64,000 bases of DNA from positions 2,159,501 to 2,223,500 of the forward strand of contig JAWPMN010000001.1 in the NCBI GenBank assembly GCA_033344895.1, read 5' to 3'. Every line of letters begins with the position of its first letter. The first letter of the stretch is position 1. This document shows, one piece after another, positions 10,515 through 20,645 of this stretch. Origin of the DNA: Alphaproteobacteria bacterium (GTDB lineage: Bacteria > Pseudomonadota > Alphaproteobacteria > UBA8366 > Aestuariispiraceae). The position numbers and the translations under genes are program-made. Below the pieces are notes generated by a model. It was not told the DNA's origin. It did no database searches and saw only the letters and a program-made list of their open reading frames with translations.

Positions 10515-11989
10515 CCGCGTCGGGGCGGGTTTCCTTCGTGCGGCGTCGGGCGTTGCTGGCCCGACACGGATCGCCTCTTTCCGATCCCCTGCAGGAAGAC
10601 CAGCAGCAGGGCCGTGGCGGCGATGAGCAACCCGGCGATCCCGAATGTCGCCTCCAAGCCGGTCTGCACGCCTTCCGGGGAGGGCGGCGTACCGTCGACA
10701 GTTCCTGCCGCACGGGCAAAGAGGACACCCATGATCGATGCGCCGGTCATAAGTCCGAGATTGCGGGACAGACTCAAAAGCCCGGAATGGCCGCCACGTT
10801 CGGACTCTCCCGCGGCAGTCATGACCGCCGTGTTGTTGGCGGCCTGCACCAGTTGGTAAGCCGGCGTCAGCAGAGCGATCGCGAAGAGATAGCCTGCCAG
10901 CCCAAACTGACCCGGCAGGAATGCCAGGGCGATTGCGGCAAGGGACATCTGCGCCAGACCGGCGATCAGCGCAGGGCCTGCACCGAACCGATCGACGGCG
11001 AGCCCGGCAGGTACCCCGCTGAACGCCGATAGTGCCGGTCCGACCGCCATGACCAGACCGATCAGGGCCGGTTGCAGATCAAGCCCCAGAGCCAGATAGA
11101 ACGGCCCCACGACAAGGGTGGTCATCATGACGGCGGAGACGATGATGTTGGCGGTCATGCCGCCCGACAGGGCGGCGCTTTGGAATGCGGATAATGGAAC
11201 AATCGGGGCCTTGCTGCGAGCCTCCGTGCGCAGGAAAAGCAGCAATCCAGACATTCCGACGAGCACGAGCAGGCCCGTGCCCTGCCGGTCGACACTTCCG
11301 GTTACCGCGATCAGAAGGGGCGTCAGGGTCAGGGCCAGAAACAGGGCGCCCAGCCAGTCCGGCCGGGCTTCTTGTCGTGGGGCGGGGACGTTCGCGGGAA
11401 GACCGCGCCGGGCGAGAAGCAGGGCCCCGAGACCCGGGACAACAAGGGCGACGAACAGGGCCTGCCAGCCGAACACCTGGAGGAGCACACCGCCCAGGGA
11501 TGGGCCCAGGGCGGTGCCGACCGCCGACATCGTGCCGAGTACTCCCATGGCCCGTCCCGTGCGGGCTGCCGGAATCGCGTCGCGCACCATGGCGATCGTG
11601 AGCGCCATCAGCACGGCACCGCCTATTCCCTGCAGGACACGCGCGGCAATCAGAAGCCACACTGTTCCGGCAAGGGCACAGCCCAGGGAAGCGGCGGCAA
11701 AGAGCGTCAATCCGGCCATAAAGACCCGCCGCCGTCCGACCCTGTCGCCCAACCGCCCGACAAGGACGATGGAGACGGTCAGGGCGAGCAGATAGGCCAG
11801 GACGACCCACTGAACCATGTCGAGCGGCTGCCGGAAGGTTTCGGCCAGGATGGGAAGGGCGACGTTGGGAATGCTGACGCCCATAGAGGCGCTGAGCATG
11901 GCCATGGACAGGCAAATCATGGTCCAGGCGGTGCTCCGCTCCGATGGGTGCCAATCGTGTTCCGGGAGTGCATCGGCTGGATTCTTCAT
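10511..11989 (-). CDS. MFS transporter, DHA2-like drug efflux permease
   Basis: A 492-residue inner-membrane proton-driven exporter. The first helix ([20 protein letters not shown]) and motif A after helix 2 ([12 protein letters not shown]) are clear, and the length suits the 14-helix DHA2 family. A motif C-like segment ([12 protein letters not shown]) points to antiport. Start ATG 11989 follows GGAGAA at a five-base spacing. It is divergent from a LysR-type gene, its likely regulator. The substrate cannot be predicted. Confidence 0.9.
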   Translation of the reverse strand: MKNPADALPEHDWHPSERSTAWTMICLSMAMLSASMGVSIPNVALPILAETFRQPLDMVQWVVLAYLLALTVSIVLVGRLGDRVGRRRVFMAGLTLFAAASLGCALAGTVWLLIAARVLQGIGGAVLMALTIAMVRDAIPAARTGRAMGVLGTMSAVGTALGPSLGGVLLQVFGWQALFVALVVPGLGALLLARRGLPANVPAPRQEARPDWLGALFLALTLTPLLIAVTGSVDRQGTGLLVLVGMSGLLLFLRTEARSKAPIVPLSAFQSAALSGGMTANIIVSAVMMTTLVVGPFYLALGLDLQPALIGLVMAVGPALSAFSGVPAGLAVDRFGAGPALIAGLAQMSLAAIALAFLPGQFGLAGYLFAIALLTPAYQLVQAANNTAVMTAAGESERGGHSGLLSLSRNLGLMTGASIMGVLFARAAGTVDGTPPSPEGVQTGLEATFGIAGLLIAATALLLVFLQGIGKRRSVSGQQRPTPHEGNPPRRG

Positions 11990-12073
11990 TGTCGTTCTCC
12001 ATCGCGTTCGAGCTTGCGGCAGAGATAGCGGGTGTTCGTGTGTTGCGGAACGCGCATGAAATGCAGTTTGATG

Positions 12074-12088
12074 TTGCGCCAAACGCAA
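12074..12088. promoter_or_regulatory. Candidate LysR-type binding box
   Basis: TTGCG-CCAAA-CGCAA is a perfect five-base inverted repeat around a five-base spacer and contains the T-N11-A core typical of LysR regulators. It lies in the 111-base gap between the divergent MFS and LysR genes, 13 bases before the LysR start. A related half-site pair (TTGCGGAACGC) occurs about 30 bases to its left. Confidence 0.5.
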
Positions 12089-12100
12089 TTAACGAAAGTC

Positions 12101-13018
12101 ATGACCATGGCGCGCCCCGACCTGAATCTCCTGACCGCCCTGGATGCCCTGTTGCAGGAAGGTAGCGTCGCCGGTGCCGCACGGCGCATGCGGCTCAGCC
12201 CTTCGGCAATGAGCCGGGCGTTGACCCGGTTGCGGGAAACCACCGGGGACCCGCTTCTGGTTCGGGCCGGCAGGGCGCTTGTCCCGACACCCCGCGCAGT
12301 TGAACTGCGATCCCGGGTGGGCCTCTTGGTCGAAGAAGCGGAAGGCGTGTTAAGCCAGCAGGAGCTTCCCGATCTCGCGTCCCTGGACCGGACTTTCACC
12401 CTTCGGGTCCGCGACGGGTTTGTGGAAAGTTTCGGGGCGGCGCTGCTGTCGCGTGTTGCGCGGGACGCGCCGTTTGTCAGGCTGCGTTTCGTACCGAAGT
12501 CCGGCAAGGACAGCGCCCCGCTGCGCGACGGCCTCATCGATCTGGATACCGGCGTGATCGGACCTGAGACCGGGCCGGAGATTCGGGCGCAGGCCCTGTT
12601 TCATGATCGTTTCGTAGGGGCCGTCCGGAAGGGTCATCCGATCCTGCGGGACAGGATGACACCCTCACTTTTTTCAGACGGTCGGCATGTTGCGATCTCC
12701 CGGCGTGGAGAGGAGGGGAGCCGGGTCGACGTGCTGCTGGCGGCGACCGGTCATGCGCGCCGGATCGCCGCCGCCGTCGGGGAGTTTGCGGGTGCCCTGG
12801 CCATTGTGCGCGGCTCCGACCTGATCGCAATCGTGCCGGAGCGGCAGACGGCGGCCCTGCGGGACGGTGTTGAGATTTTCCCTTTGCCCTTCGAGATGCC
12901 GGGAATCACCGTGTCGCTTTTCTGGCATCCCCGCATGGAGGCCGACCCACCGCATCGCTGGCTGCGGGACTGTGTCCGGCAGGTCTGCACGGGGGGCTCA
13001 CCGGTGCCCGGCATTTGA
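12101..13018 (+). CDS. LysR family transcriptional regulator
   Basis: About 305 residues. The N-terminal winged HTH reads DLNLLTALDALLQEGSVAGA then RRMRLSPSAMSRALTRLRE, and the rest is a periplasmic-binding-protein-like effector domain. It resembles the NodD/LinR-like branch that begins with (A)RPDLNLL. Two ATGs (12101 and 12107) are possible, and neither has a strong ribosome site. It is divergent from the DHA2 transporter with a shared T-N11-A box, so it is inferred to control that efflux gene. Confidence 0.88.
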   Translation: MTMARPDLNLLTALDALLQEGSVAGAARRMRLSPSAMSRALTRLRETTGDPLLVRAGRALVPTPRAVELRSRVGLLVEEAEGVLSQQELPDLASLDRTFTLRVRDGFVESFGAALLSRVARDAPFVRLRFVPKSGKDSAPLRDGLIDLDTGVIGPETGPEIRAQALFHDRFVGAVRKGHPILRDRMTPSLFSDGRHVAISRRGEEGSRVDVLLAATGHARRIAAAVGEFAGALAIVRGSDLIAIVPERQTAALRDGVEIFPLPFEMPGITVSLFWHPRMEADPPHRWLRDCVRQVCTGGSPVPGI

Positions 13019-13111
13019 GGCGAATCCCAAAAAATTCCCTTCATTCCTTAACGAATACTCAACGGATTCCCTGCAGATTGCGGCCCCCACCTTGTCGACC
13101 GTGAGCCCCAA

Positions 13112-14266
13112 ATGAATCCCACCCTTGAGTCCGTTATCTTTGCGTCCCCCAGCGTTGCCCTGAAGGTTAACCAACTGTCCCGGGAACTCCCCAAGGAAGA
13201 CCGCCTTTTCGAGAATGAGACGCTGAACACCACAATCATATTCAAGTATCCGAATTTCGACGCGGCGCAGGCTCCCAGCGAGAATATTATCCCGGGACTG
13301 GAAGAGTTTCTGACGGACAAGTCCGAGAAGAAGCCGATCCGCACTGCCATCTTTGTACCCAAGGATGCCAAGGATGTGCGCCTGGGCGGCTTTGGAATCT
13401 TCATGGACGACGACAAGTTTCCGGAAATGTCGGAGCGGTATCTGGGGTTCAAGATCGAAAAGTCGGTCCGTCAGCCGGATCTGGAGAAACTGGGGATTCT
13501 GGAGAACTGCCCCTCCTTCGATCCCTTTCTGGTCAAGGAAGCTTTCGATCTGGCCGGAACCGATATCGACCCGAGCTATGTTTCGATTTCCGAAGAGGAT
13601 GCTCAGCAGGTCCGGGGCCTGATCCAGGCCAAGCTGAAGCCGATTGTGGCAAAGGCGCTGAATCTCAATCACGAAGGCCGAATCGAGAACTCGTCACGGC
13701 AGTTCCTGGAGACGATCTGGGATCCGCAGGCAGAAACCGGCGCCCATTTCATCGCGGCGTTCGGTATCGGCATTTCGGATGCGCCCAAGGTCTTTTCCGC
13801 GTGGAAAGGCGTGGCCTATTTCGACAACGAGTTCAATCAGCGCCAGTCGGATTCGCGTAAACTCGTTGCCTGGCTGAAAAGCGACGCCTCGACTCCCAGC
13901 GATTATGCCAAACTCTCGACCCAGGAGAAGCAGCAGATCGACATGTTCCGAAAGTCGGTCACGTCGAAGATCCTGAATGTCAGCAACAACATTTCGCTGA
14001 TTCTGAACCGCTATCAGAAGAGTTACCGGGACTTCATCGATCACGACAAGCCGAAGGAGTTCCAGAAGTTCCTGATGGGAGCGGAGAAGTACTATTGGAC
14101 TCTCGGCGGGTGCAACGGGGTGCTGGCGCAGGTGATCGGCACCTGGAAGCGGTATATGCAAGCCGCGACGGGCATGCGACTGAACTATGAGGTCAACGAA
14201 CGCCTGCTGAAGGTCTGCGATGCCATTCTTCGGGCCCGGTCCAACGACAAGCAGATCGCACTCTAA
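13112..14266 (+). CDS. Protein of unknown function, 384 residues
   Basis: A soluble protein without signal peptide or membrane helices. Composition is Lys/Glu/Asp/Asn-rich compared with most neighbours. Notable segments: TTIIFKYPNFDAAQ, IRTAIFVPKDAKDVRLGGFG, HFIAAFGIGISDAPKVFSAW, and a helical C-terminal part containing FRKSVTSKILNVSNNISLIL. No catalytic motif is recognised. It is followed after 213 bases by a PAS histidine kinase on the same strand, so a functional link is possible but not shown. Confidence 0.75.
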   Translation: MNPTLESVIFASPSVALKVNQLSRELPKEDRLFENETLNTTIIFKYPNFDAAQAPSENIIPGLEEFLTDKSEKKPIRTAIFVPKDAKDVRLGGFGIFMDDDKFPEMSERYLGFKIEKSVRQPDLEKLGILENCPSFDPFLVKEAFDLAGTDIDPSYVSISEEDAQQVRGLIQAKLKPIVAKALNLNHEGRIENSSRQFLETIWDPQAETGAHFIAAFGIGISDAPKVFSAWKGVAYFDNEFNQRQSDSRKLVAWLKSDASTPSDYAKLSTQEKQQIDMFRKSVTSKILNVSNNISLILNRYQKSYRDFIDHDKPKEFQKFLMGAEKYYWTLGGCNGVLAQVIGTWKRYMQAATGMRLNYEVNERLLKVCDAILRARSNDKQIAL

Positions 14267-14479
14267 CGGGGTGCCATCCCGCGCGAGCGATCCGGGGGAG
14301 AAATGGTTCGTGAAATAAAACCACCGCACGAGAGTTCACCCTTTCTAAAGAAATTCTTGTAATTCTGGAGAGAGCCAGCTGGCGACATGCCAATCGGCTG
14401 TCGGTGTGCCGGTGCGTCCTGAGACCCGAATGGCAATAGGCTTCGGCGCAGGGCGAACACGCTGCGAGGCGGAACCACA

Positions 14480-15658
14480 TTGTCGCAACGGGCGAATAAA
14501 AAGCTGGAGGCGGTCGAGGCGGCCCTGCATGAGCGGGATGCCAAAATTCTGCGCGAGTCGATCCAGGAGTTTCCTGGACCGGTCGCCGTCTACGACGAAA
14601 ATGACAAGCTCATCGCCTGTAACGAACTTTATCGCTGGGTACATGGCGAAGCGTTTCCCGAGCTTGAGCGAGAAACACCCGGCGGCCGCATCGATTACGC
14701 CGATCTGATCCGTGAATCCGCCAAACTGACTGTTCCGCCCGAGGAAATGGAAGCCCACATTCAGGACCGACTTCGGGCGCAGCGTGAGGCGGACGGCACA
14801 CCCATTGACAGGTTCTATCGGGATCGCGGCTGGTTTCGCATCGTGAAGATCAGGACGCCCAGCGGTGCCATTGCCGGATTCGCGACCGACATCACCGAGC
14901 TGAAGGAAACAACCCTGGCGCTGGAGCATGCCCGCGCCGCCGCCGAGGCCGCCAACATCGCGAAGTCGACCTTTCTGGCCAAGATGAGCCACGAATTGCG
15001 AACCCCGCTCAATGCGATCATTGGTCTGTCGGAAGCGCTGGAGATGGGGGTATTCGGTGCGGTCGAAAACAAGCGCCACCTCCGCTATCTCGCGGATATC
15101 CGACAATCCGGACATCACCTTCTGGCGCTGATCTCAGATGTTCTGGACCTTGCGAAGGTCGAGGCCGGTACCCTGGAGATCAATCGTGAGGTTTTCGATC
15201 TGGGCGATCTGATCCGGGAATGCATGAGCATGATGAAAACCATCGCCGACCGGGGAGACATCGACCTGCAGTTGGACGGAGCCGTGGTGCCGGTCGGCCT
15301 ATACGCCGATCGGCGGAAGGTCATGCAGGCCTTCATCAATGTGTTGTCGAACGCCGTCAAATATTCACTTGCCGGAGGTATGGTCCGCGTTCGGGCGGAC
15401 CTTGACGACGACGGACTTCACCTCAGCGTGCGCGATCAGGGTATCGGCCTCGACGAAGACCAGATCGGGCGCGTGTTTCAGCCCTTCGGTCGGCTGACCC
15501 AGGCGCTGGCCTCTTCGGTCGAGGGGGCCGGGCTGGGTCTGCCGATTGCGCAGCGATTCATCGATCTGCATGGTGGCTCGATCCGCCTTGCCAGCAAGGT
15601 CGGCCAGGGCACGACGGTCACGATCGTTCTGCCGCTCGATGCTGTCCGCACCGAATAG
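14480..15658 (+). CDS. PAS-domain sensor histidine kinase
   Basis: A 392-residue cytoplasmic kinase with no membrane segment. One PAS domain covers about residues 25-140 (GPVAVYDENDKLIACNELY to GFATDITELKE), a coiled coil follows, then HisKA with the H-box FLAKMSHELRTPLNA (phospho-accepting His171), and the ATPase domain with the N-box FINVLSNAVKYS, DQGIGLDED and GAGLGLPIAQ. The start is a TTG with GAGGCGG eight bases upstream. No response regulator is adjacent, so its partner is encoded elsewhere. Confidence 0.88.
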   Translation: MSQRANKKLEAVEAALHERDAKILRESIQEFPGPVAVYDENDKLIACNELYRWVHGEAFPELERETPGGRIDYADLIRESAKLTVPPEEMEAHIQDRLRAQREADGTPIDRFYRDRGWFRIVKIRTPSGAIAGFATDITELKETTLALEHARAAAEAANIAKSTFLAKMSHELRTPLNAIIGLSEALEMGVFGAVENKRHLRYLADIRQSGHHLLALISDVLDLAKVEAGTLEINREVFDLGDLIRECMSMMKTIADRGDIDLQLDGAVVPVGLYADRRKVMQAFINVLSNAVKYSLAGGMVRVRADLDDDGLHLSVRDQGIGLDEDQIGRVFQPFGRLTQALASSVEGAGLGLPIAQRFIDLHGGSIRLASKVGQGTTVTIVLPLDAVRTE

Positions 15659-15669
15659 CGGCCGGTCGT

Positions 15670-16074
15670 TCAGTCCGATTCCGGCGCGACGATGGGGCCG
15701 CCGGCTTCGGACCAGCCCTTGAAGCCGTCCCGAATATGCGCGACGCGTTCCATGCCCATATCCTGCAGGGTCGCGACGGTCAGCGCCGAACGCCAACCGG
15801 ACGCGCAGTGGAACAGGAACAGCTTGTCCTGTCCGAATTCGGGTTTGAAATACGGGCTCTCCGGATCGACCCAGAATTCGGCCATCCCGCGGGGGCAATG
15901 GAAACTGCCGGGGATATATCCCATGCGCTGCCGCTCGCGTATGTCACGCAGATCAACGATCAGGACATTCTCGTCATCGGCCATGGCAATGGCGTCGGTG
16001 GAACTGATTTCTTCAATGCGGTCACGGGCGGCGGCGACCAGATCGGCGGCACTCTTGTTGAGTTTCTTTGTCAT
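15670..16074 (-). CDS. Rhodanese-like domain protein
   Basis: A 134-residue single-domain sulfurtransferase-like protein. The helical N-terminus (residues 1-30) precedes the rhodanese fold: VLIVDLRDIRERQRMGYIPG (CH2A-like region) and the active loop CASGWRS with catalytic Cys90. Family members move sulfane sulfur through a persulfide on this Cys. The stop lies 11 bases from the stop of the convergent kinase gene. The physiological acceptor is unknown. Confidence 0.85.
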   Translation of the reverse strand: MTKKLNKSAADLVAAARDRIEEISSTDAIAMADDENVLIVDLRDIRERQRMGYIPGSFHCPRGMAEFWVDPESPYFKPEFGQDKLFLFHCASGWRSALTVATLQDMGMERVAHIRDGFKGWSEAGGPIVAPESD

Positions 16075-16141
16075 GCCTCATCCTCTCCAGTTGGGTCTGC
16101 AACGAACTGACATTTCGTCATATATGGGGTTCGCCGCGACC

Positions 16142-16759
16142 CTAGTCGAACATCTTGGCGGTTCGAACTTCGGGTTCATGATAGGGCGTCGGTACGTTAC
16201 CGACCAGAAACTTGGTAATCGTTCCGTTGCCATCGTGCAGGGGCATCACCAGCCGATGCCAGGTCGCGATCGTCAGGTTTGGCGGCGGGTTGTGTTCGGT
16301 ATAGATCGGCTTCCGTTTCTGTAGAACGGCGTCGTAGACCGTGCTGAAAAAGGCCTTCATAAGGGGATGCGCCTTGGTCTCGGAAATGCGCAATCCCGTG
16401 GAATCGAATTTGGCGATCTCCGCGATCTTCGAACCGAACAGGCGATACCGGAAATCCCGTCCACCATCCAAAATCTCGAGAAGGATGATGTAACCCAGCG
16501 CAGGAACCAGATCGAAAGGAGCCAGGTCGCTTGCTCGCATTCCGACTTCGCCTTCCGGGACGCGGGCTTTCCAGTAGTCGAACAGAAAGACGATCGGATC
16601 GGTCACGAGGTCCGTTCGGTTCGGATCCCAGACAATGACGGGCCGGCTTATGTCGGTCGACGCGAACCAGGCATCAATGGTGGATGTGTCGCCTGCCGCC
16701 AGACGGGTTGCCTCAACCTGAATGTCCGCAAAGCTTATGGGATTGTAAGGAACTGCCAT
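16142..16759 (-). CDS. PAS-domain protein (PAS_5-like)
   Basis: About 205 residues beginning MAVPYNPISF. It belongs to the alphaproteobacterial single-domain PAS proteins with a core like ALGYIILLEILDGGRDFRYR, LFGSKIAEIAKFDSTGLRIS and a final strand region RLVMPLHDGNGTITKFLVG. It has no output domain, so it may sense a ligand and act on a partner. A longer in-frame start exists at 16828, but the N-terminus from 16759 fits the family better. It could interact with the neighbouring PAS kinases; this is inference. Confidence 0.72.
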   Translation of the reverse strand: MAVPYNPISFADIQVEATRLAAGDTSTIDAWFASTDISRPVIVWDPNRTDLVTDPIVFLFDYWKARVPEGEVGMRASDLAPFDLVPALGYIILLEILDGGRDFRYRLFGSKIAEIAKFDSTGLRISETKAHPLMKAFFSTVYDAVLQKRKPIYTEHNPPPNLTIATWHRLVMPLHDGNGTITKFLVGNVPTPYHEPEVRTAKMFD

Positions 16760-16907
16760 GCCACCCAGAAGATAACCCCAAAAAATGTCACGGTAACAGT
16801 GATAGCGAGGCTCGAAGTATGAATGCAAGCGGAATGGCCATCGACATCAAATGCGCCTTCAACCCTCCGCATGGTATTCAAGGGTTCTGGATTGTCGCCA
16901 GACGAGC

Positions 16908-18566
16908 CTAATCCAATGTCCGTGCCGGCGGGAAATCCAGGTCCATCCGGGTTCCCTCGCCAAAGGTGCTGTGGACCGACAGTCGGCCACCATGTTCGCC
17001 GATCAAGCCGTTTACGATCGACAATCCCAATCCGGTCCCTTCCTGATTGGCACGCCCCGTTCGAACTTGTGTAAAGGGTTCAATGATCCTGGCGATGTCC
17101 TCTTCCGGGATTCCCGGGCCCGTATCCGTTACAGATACAGTGATGCCACCATTCTTGCGGCGCCGGGTGGAAACCAGAATCCGGCCGTTCTCCGGGGTGA
17201 ACTTCACCGCGTTGGACAACAGGTTCAGCAGCATCTGATGCAGCCGTCTCGCATTGGCCTGAATCCGGCCCGAATACAGGCTCAGATCGGATTCCAGTTC
17301 CTGACTCTTCGCTTCGGATCGTTCCGCGACGGTGACCAGTGCCGTCTGCACCGCCTCCTTCAGATCCACCGGTTCGTCCGTGATATCGGTCTTGCCGGAT
17401 TCCATGCGGGCCATTTCCAGAATGTCGTTGATCAGTTCCAGAAGATGACTGCCGGACCAGTGAATGGAGTTTATGTATTCCCGGTACTTGTCGTTCTCGA
17501 CCGGCCCGAACATTTCCTGTCGGACGACATCGGAATAGCCGATGATCGAATTCAGAGGTGTCCGGAGCTCATGGCTCATCTGGGCCAGGAAGTTCGATTT
17601 CGCCCGGTTCGCGCGCTCGGCGCGTTCCTTGGCTTCGGTCAGCTCCCTCGTACGTTCCTCGACCCGGCGTTCCAGCTCGGCATTGGCTTCCCGCAGCAGG
17701 ACTTCGGCACGCTTCTGCTCCGTCACATCGGTATAGGTTGTCACGAAGCCGCCAGGCACGGGGCGTCCAACGATTTCGATCTTGGTGCCGTCGGGGCGTT
17801 CGCGGACAAAGGAATGAGGCTCAAACCGGCGGGCGGCCTCCAGACGGACCCTTACCTGCTCGTCGGGGTCTCCGGGTCCGTATTCACCGCGAAGGGCGTT
17901 GTACCGGATGATATCTTCAAACGTCGTCCCGGGGGTCGCGAACCGGGCGGGAAGGTCCAGCATCTCGAGCACGCGCGCATTGGCCAGCAGAACGTTCAGG
18001 TCGTTGTCCACCATGGTGATGCCGTTGGTCACGCTTTGCATCACCGTTTCGAGGATAACGGTCTTGTCGCTCAGTTCCCGCTCCCGTTCGACCAGCTCGG
18101 CGGTACGGGCCCGGACCCGCTCGTCCAGTGCCTCATTGGCGAGTTTCAGTTCGTCCTCCGAATTCCGGAGTGCCGAGATGTCGGTATAGGTGGTCACGAA
18201 GCCACCGGCACGGACGGGATTTCCCTCGATCAGGAGAACGGACCCGTCGGGACGCCGCCGCTCGAACCGATGAGGTTCGAAGCGGCGGGCGAGCTCCAGG
18301 CGTTCCCGGACCAGCGTGTCGATGTCGCCGGGACCGTATTCTCCGCGCTCGGCATTGTAGCGCAGGAATGTCTCCGCCGGCGTGCCGGGTGCTCCCATCC
18401 ATTCAGGAAAGTCCAGCAGTCGCAGATACTGGCGATTGCAGCAAACCAGGTTCAGGTTCTGATCGAAATAGCTCAGGCCCTGGTGAAGATGCTCGATGAC
18501 ATCCCGAAGGATCGGGCCCGAGTCTTCGGCCGGGCCTTCATGCCTGTCTTCCCGTCCCGCGGTCAT
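16908..18566 (-). CDS. Sensor histidine kinase with two tandem PAS7-like domains
   Basis: About 552 residues with no membrane helix. Two PAS7-type domains (about 21-131 and 171-281) are near copies of each other: each contains RYNA-x-RGEYGPGD, ARRFEPH-x-F and GGFVTTYTD. They are separated by a coiled coil (EALDERVRARTAELVERERE). A second coiled coil leads to HisKA with FLAQMSHELRTPLNS (His332) and an ATPase domain ending GTGLGLSIVNGL. ATG 18566 follows AGGTGGGGA; an in-frame GTG at 18635 is the alternative. No cognate regulator is adjacent. Confidence 0.9.
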   Translation of the reverse strand: MTAGREDRHEGPAEDSGPILRDVIEHLHQGLSYFDQNLNLVCCNRQYLRLLDFPEWMGAPGTPAETFLRYNAERGEYGPGDIDTLVRERLELARRFEPHRFERRRPDGSVLLIEGNPVRAGGFVTTYTDISALRNSEDELKLANEALDERVRARTAELVERERELSDKTVILETVMQSVTNGITMVDNDLNVLLANARVLEMLDLPARFATPGTTFEDIIRYNALRGEYGPGDPDEQVRVRLEAARRFEPHSFVRERPDGTKIEIVGRPVPGGFVTTYTDVTEQKRAEVLLREANAELERRVEERTRELTEAKERAERANRAKSNFLAQMSHELRTPLNSIIGYSDVVRQEMFGPVENDKYREYINSIHWSGSHLLELINDILEMARMESGKTDITDEPVDLKEAVQTALVTVAERSEAKSQELESDLSLYSGRIQANARRLHQMLLNLLSNAVKFTPENGRILVSTRRRKNGGITVSVTDTGPGIPEEDIARIIEPFTQVRTGRANQEGTGLGLSIVNGLIGEHGGRLSVHSTFGEGTRMDLDFPPARTLD

Positions 18567-18707
18567 CTTCCCCACCTCGACCGCACTCGTGTCATGTGCG
18601 GCATACTGCGTGCGCCCGGTCCCGATCCCGGTCACCCTGCCGGCATCGTAGATCTGGCTGCGTATCTAAAACGTTAACGGCCAAGCGGGGGCAAGGACAA
18701 ACAAAAA

Positions 18708-18732
18708 GGGGACGGCCCGTCGGGCCGCCCCC
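18708..18732 (-). terminator. Rho-independent terminator of the etfBA operon
   Basis: On the minus strand, a GC-rich stem (GGGGGCGGCCC / GGGCCGTCCCC with a GAC loop and one mismatch) is followed by TTTTTGTTTG. It begins 26 bases after the etfA stop. Confidence 0.85.
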
Positions 18733-18758
18733 TCTTCAAAATCAAGGCAAGTGCCGGG

Positions 18759-19691
18759 TCAGCCGAGCTCAGCCTCCAGGGCCGGGACCGCTTCGAAAAG
18801 GTCTGCGACCAATCCATAATCGGCGACCTGGAAGATCGGGGCTTCGTCATCCTTGTTGATGGCAACGATAACCTTCGAATCCTTCATGCCGGCCAGGTGC
18901 TGAATCGCGCCCGAGATGCCGACCGCGATGTAGAGATCCGGTGCAACGACTTTCCCGGTTTGGCCGACCTGATAGTCGTTCGGGACGAAACCGGCATCGA
19001 CCGCCGCACGCGAGGCGCCGACGGCGGCGCCCAGCTTGTCCGCAACCTTCTCCAGCATGGCGAAGTTGTCGCCCGACTGCATGCCGCGACCGCCGGAGAT
19101 GACGATCTTGGCAGAGGTCAGTTCCGGCCGGTCGCTCTCGGTGACCGACTGCCCGACATAGGACGTCAGGTCCTGCGCGCCCGTTCCGCCGACTTCTTCG
19201 ATGGCGGCGCTGCCGCCTTCGGCTTCGACGGCGTCGAAGGACGTCATGCGCACGGTCAGGACATCGACCTTCTCGGCCGATTTCACCGTCGCGATGGCAT
19301 TCCCGGCATAGATCGGACGCTCATAGGTCTTGTCGCCCAGCACCGCCGAGATTTCCGAGATCTGCTGAACGTCCATCAGGGCCGCGACCCGCGGCATGAC
19401 GTTCTTGCCGAAGGTGTTGGCCGGGGCCATGATCGCGTCGTAACCGTCGGCCATTTTCACGATCGCCGGGGCAATCGCTTCGGCCAGCTGGTTTTCGTAT
19501 TCGCCGCTGTCGGCCAACAGGACCTTCGTGACGCCCGCAATCTTGGCGGCGGCGTCGGCGGCGGCCTTGCAGCCCGATCCGATGACGGCAACGGTAATGT
19601 CGCCACCGGCGGCCTGTGCCGCGGCAACGGTGTTCAGGGTGTGCGGTTTGACTTCCGCACCGTCATGTTCCGCGATGACCAGAATGCCCAT
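18759..19691 (-). CDS. etfA: Electron transfer flavoprotein alpha subunit
   Basis: A 310-residue FAD-binding subunit of ETF. It takes electrons from acyl-CoA and other flavin dehydrogenases and passes them to ETF-ubiquinone oxidoreductase. The C-terminal FAD domain shows [32 protein letters not shown], the signature region [19 protein letters not shown] and [19 protein letters not shown]. It follows etfB by 24 bases in one operon and is closed by a strong terminator. Confidence 0.97.
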   Translation of the reverse strand: MGILVIAEHDGAEVKPHTLNTVAAAQAAGGDITVAVIGSGCKAAADAAAKIAGVTKVLLADSGEYENQLAEAIAPAIVKMADGYDAIMAPANTFGKNVMPRVAALMDVQQISEISAVLGDKTYERPIYAGNAIATVKSAEKVDVLTVRMTSFDAVEAEGGSAAIEEVGGTGAQDLTSYVGQSVTESDRPELTSAKIVISGGRGMQSGDNFAMLEKVADKLGAAVGASRAAVDAGFVPNDYQVGQTGKVVAPDLYIAVGISGAIQHLAGMKDSKVIVAINKDDEAPIFQVADYGLVADLFEAVPALEAELG

Positions 19692-19715
19692 CTGCTTTCT
19701 CCTTTTCGGTGCGGT

Positions 19716-20468
19716 TTAGCTGATGACTTTGGCTTCGTTGCGAAGCTTCGAAACCAGTTCGGCCACGTCGGCGACCTTCACACCGGCCTGACGCGGCGGC
19801 GGTTCGACAACCTTTATCGTCTGCAGACGCGGGGTCGGGTCGACGCCCAGATCCGACGGGGTCTTCGTGTCGATCGGCTTCTTCTTGGCCTTCATGATGT
19901 TCGGCAGCGACGCATAGCGCGGCTCGTTCAGGCGCAGGTCGACGGAGCAAACGGTCGGCAGCTTGACCTTGATGGTTTCCAGGCCGCCGTCGACTTCACG
20001 GGTCGCGGTGGCTTCGCCGTCGCCGATTTCCAGTTTGGATACGAAGGTCGCCTGGGACCAGCCCAACATCGCGGACAGCATCTGTGCCGTCTGGTTGGCG
20101 TCGTCATCGATCGCCTGCTTGCCGCACAGGACAACGCCCGGGCCTTCGGCTTCGGCGACGGCCTTCAGGATCTTCGCAACGGCCAGCGGTTCGACTTCGC
20201 CATCGTGCTGGACCAGGATGCCGCGGTCGGCGCCCATGGCGAGCGCGGTGCGGATGGTTTCCTGGCTTTGCTGCGGGCCGATGGAAACGGCGATGACCTC
20301 TTCGGCCTGACCGGCCTCTTTCATGCGAACTGCCTGTTCGACGGCGATTTCGTCGAATGGGTTCATCGACATTTTCACGTTCGCGGTCTCGACCCCCGTC
20401 TGGTCCGCTTTGACACGGATTTTGACGTTGTAGTCGACGACGCGCTTAACCGGCACCAAGACCTTCAT
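19716..20468 (-). CDS. etfB: Electron transfer flavoprotein beta subunit
   Basis: A 250-residue AMP-binding subunit that pairs with EtfA. Typical segments: [59 protein letters not shown] and the ETF-beta signature region around [20 protein letters not shown]. It is the first gene of the etfBA operon. In many alphaproteobacteria these genes lie near a cobalamin adenosyltransferase gene, as they do here. Confidence 0.97.
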   Translation of the reverse strand: MKVLVPVKRVVDYNVKIRVKADQTGVETANVKMSMNPFDEIAVEQAVRMKEAGQAEEVIAVSIGPQQSQETIRTALAMGADRGILVQHDGEVEPLAVAKILKAVAEAEGPGVVLCGKQAIDDDANQTAQMLSAMLGWSQATFVSKLEIGDGEATATREVDGGLETIKVKLPTVCSVDLRLNEPRYASLPNIMKAKKKPIDTKTPSDLGVDPTPRLQTIKVVEPPPRQAGVKVADVAELVSKLRNEAKVIS

Positions 20469-20645
20469 TGCGGCGCGCTCCCTCTTCGTTTGAACGCTCG
20501 GGCATCAGCCCCTCAAATCGGAGGCCCCCACCGTAGAGAAGGGAGCCCACGCAGTATCGAAGCGGATGTTTAGGAGGCCACAGTGACCCGGTCAAGCGTG
20601 GAAGGGCCGAATTTGCGCCGCTTTGCGACATCGGGGCGCAAAAGA

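Noticed and set aside
18897-20573. A 558-residue plus-strand frame opposite etfBA
   Set aside because: Antisense shadow; the etf genes carry full family signatures.
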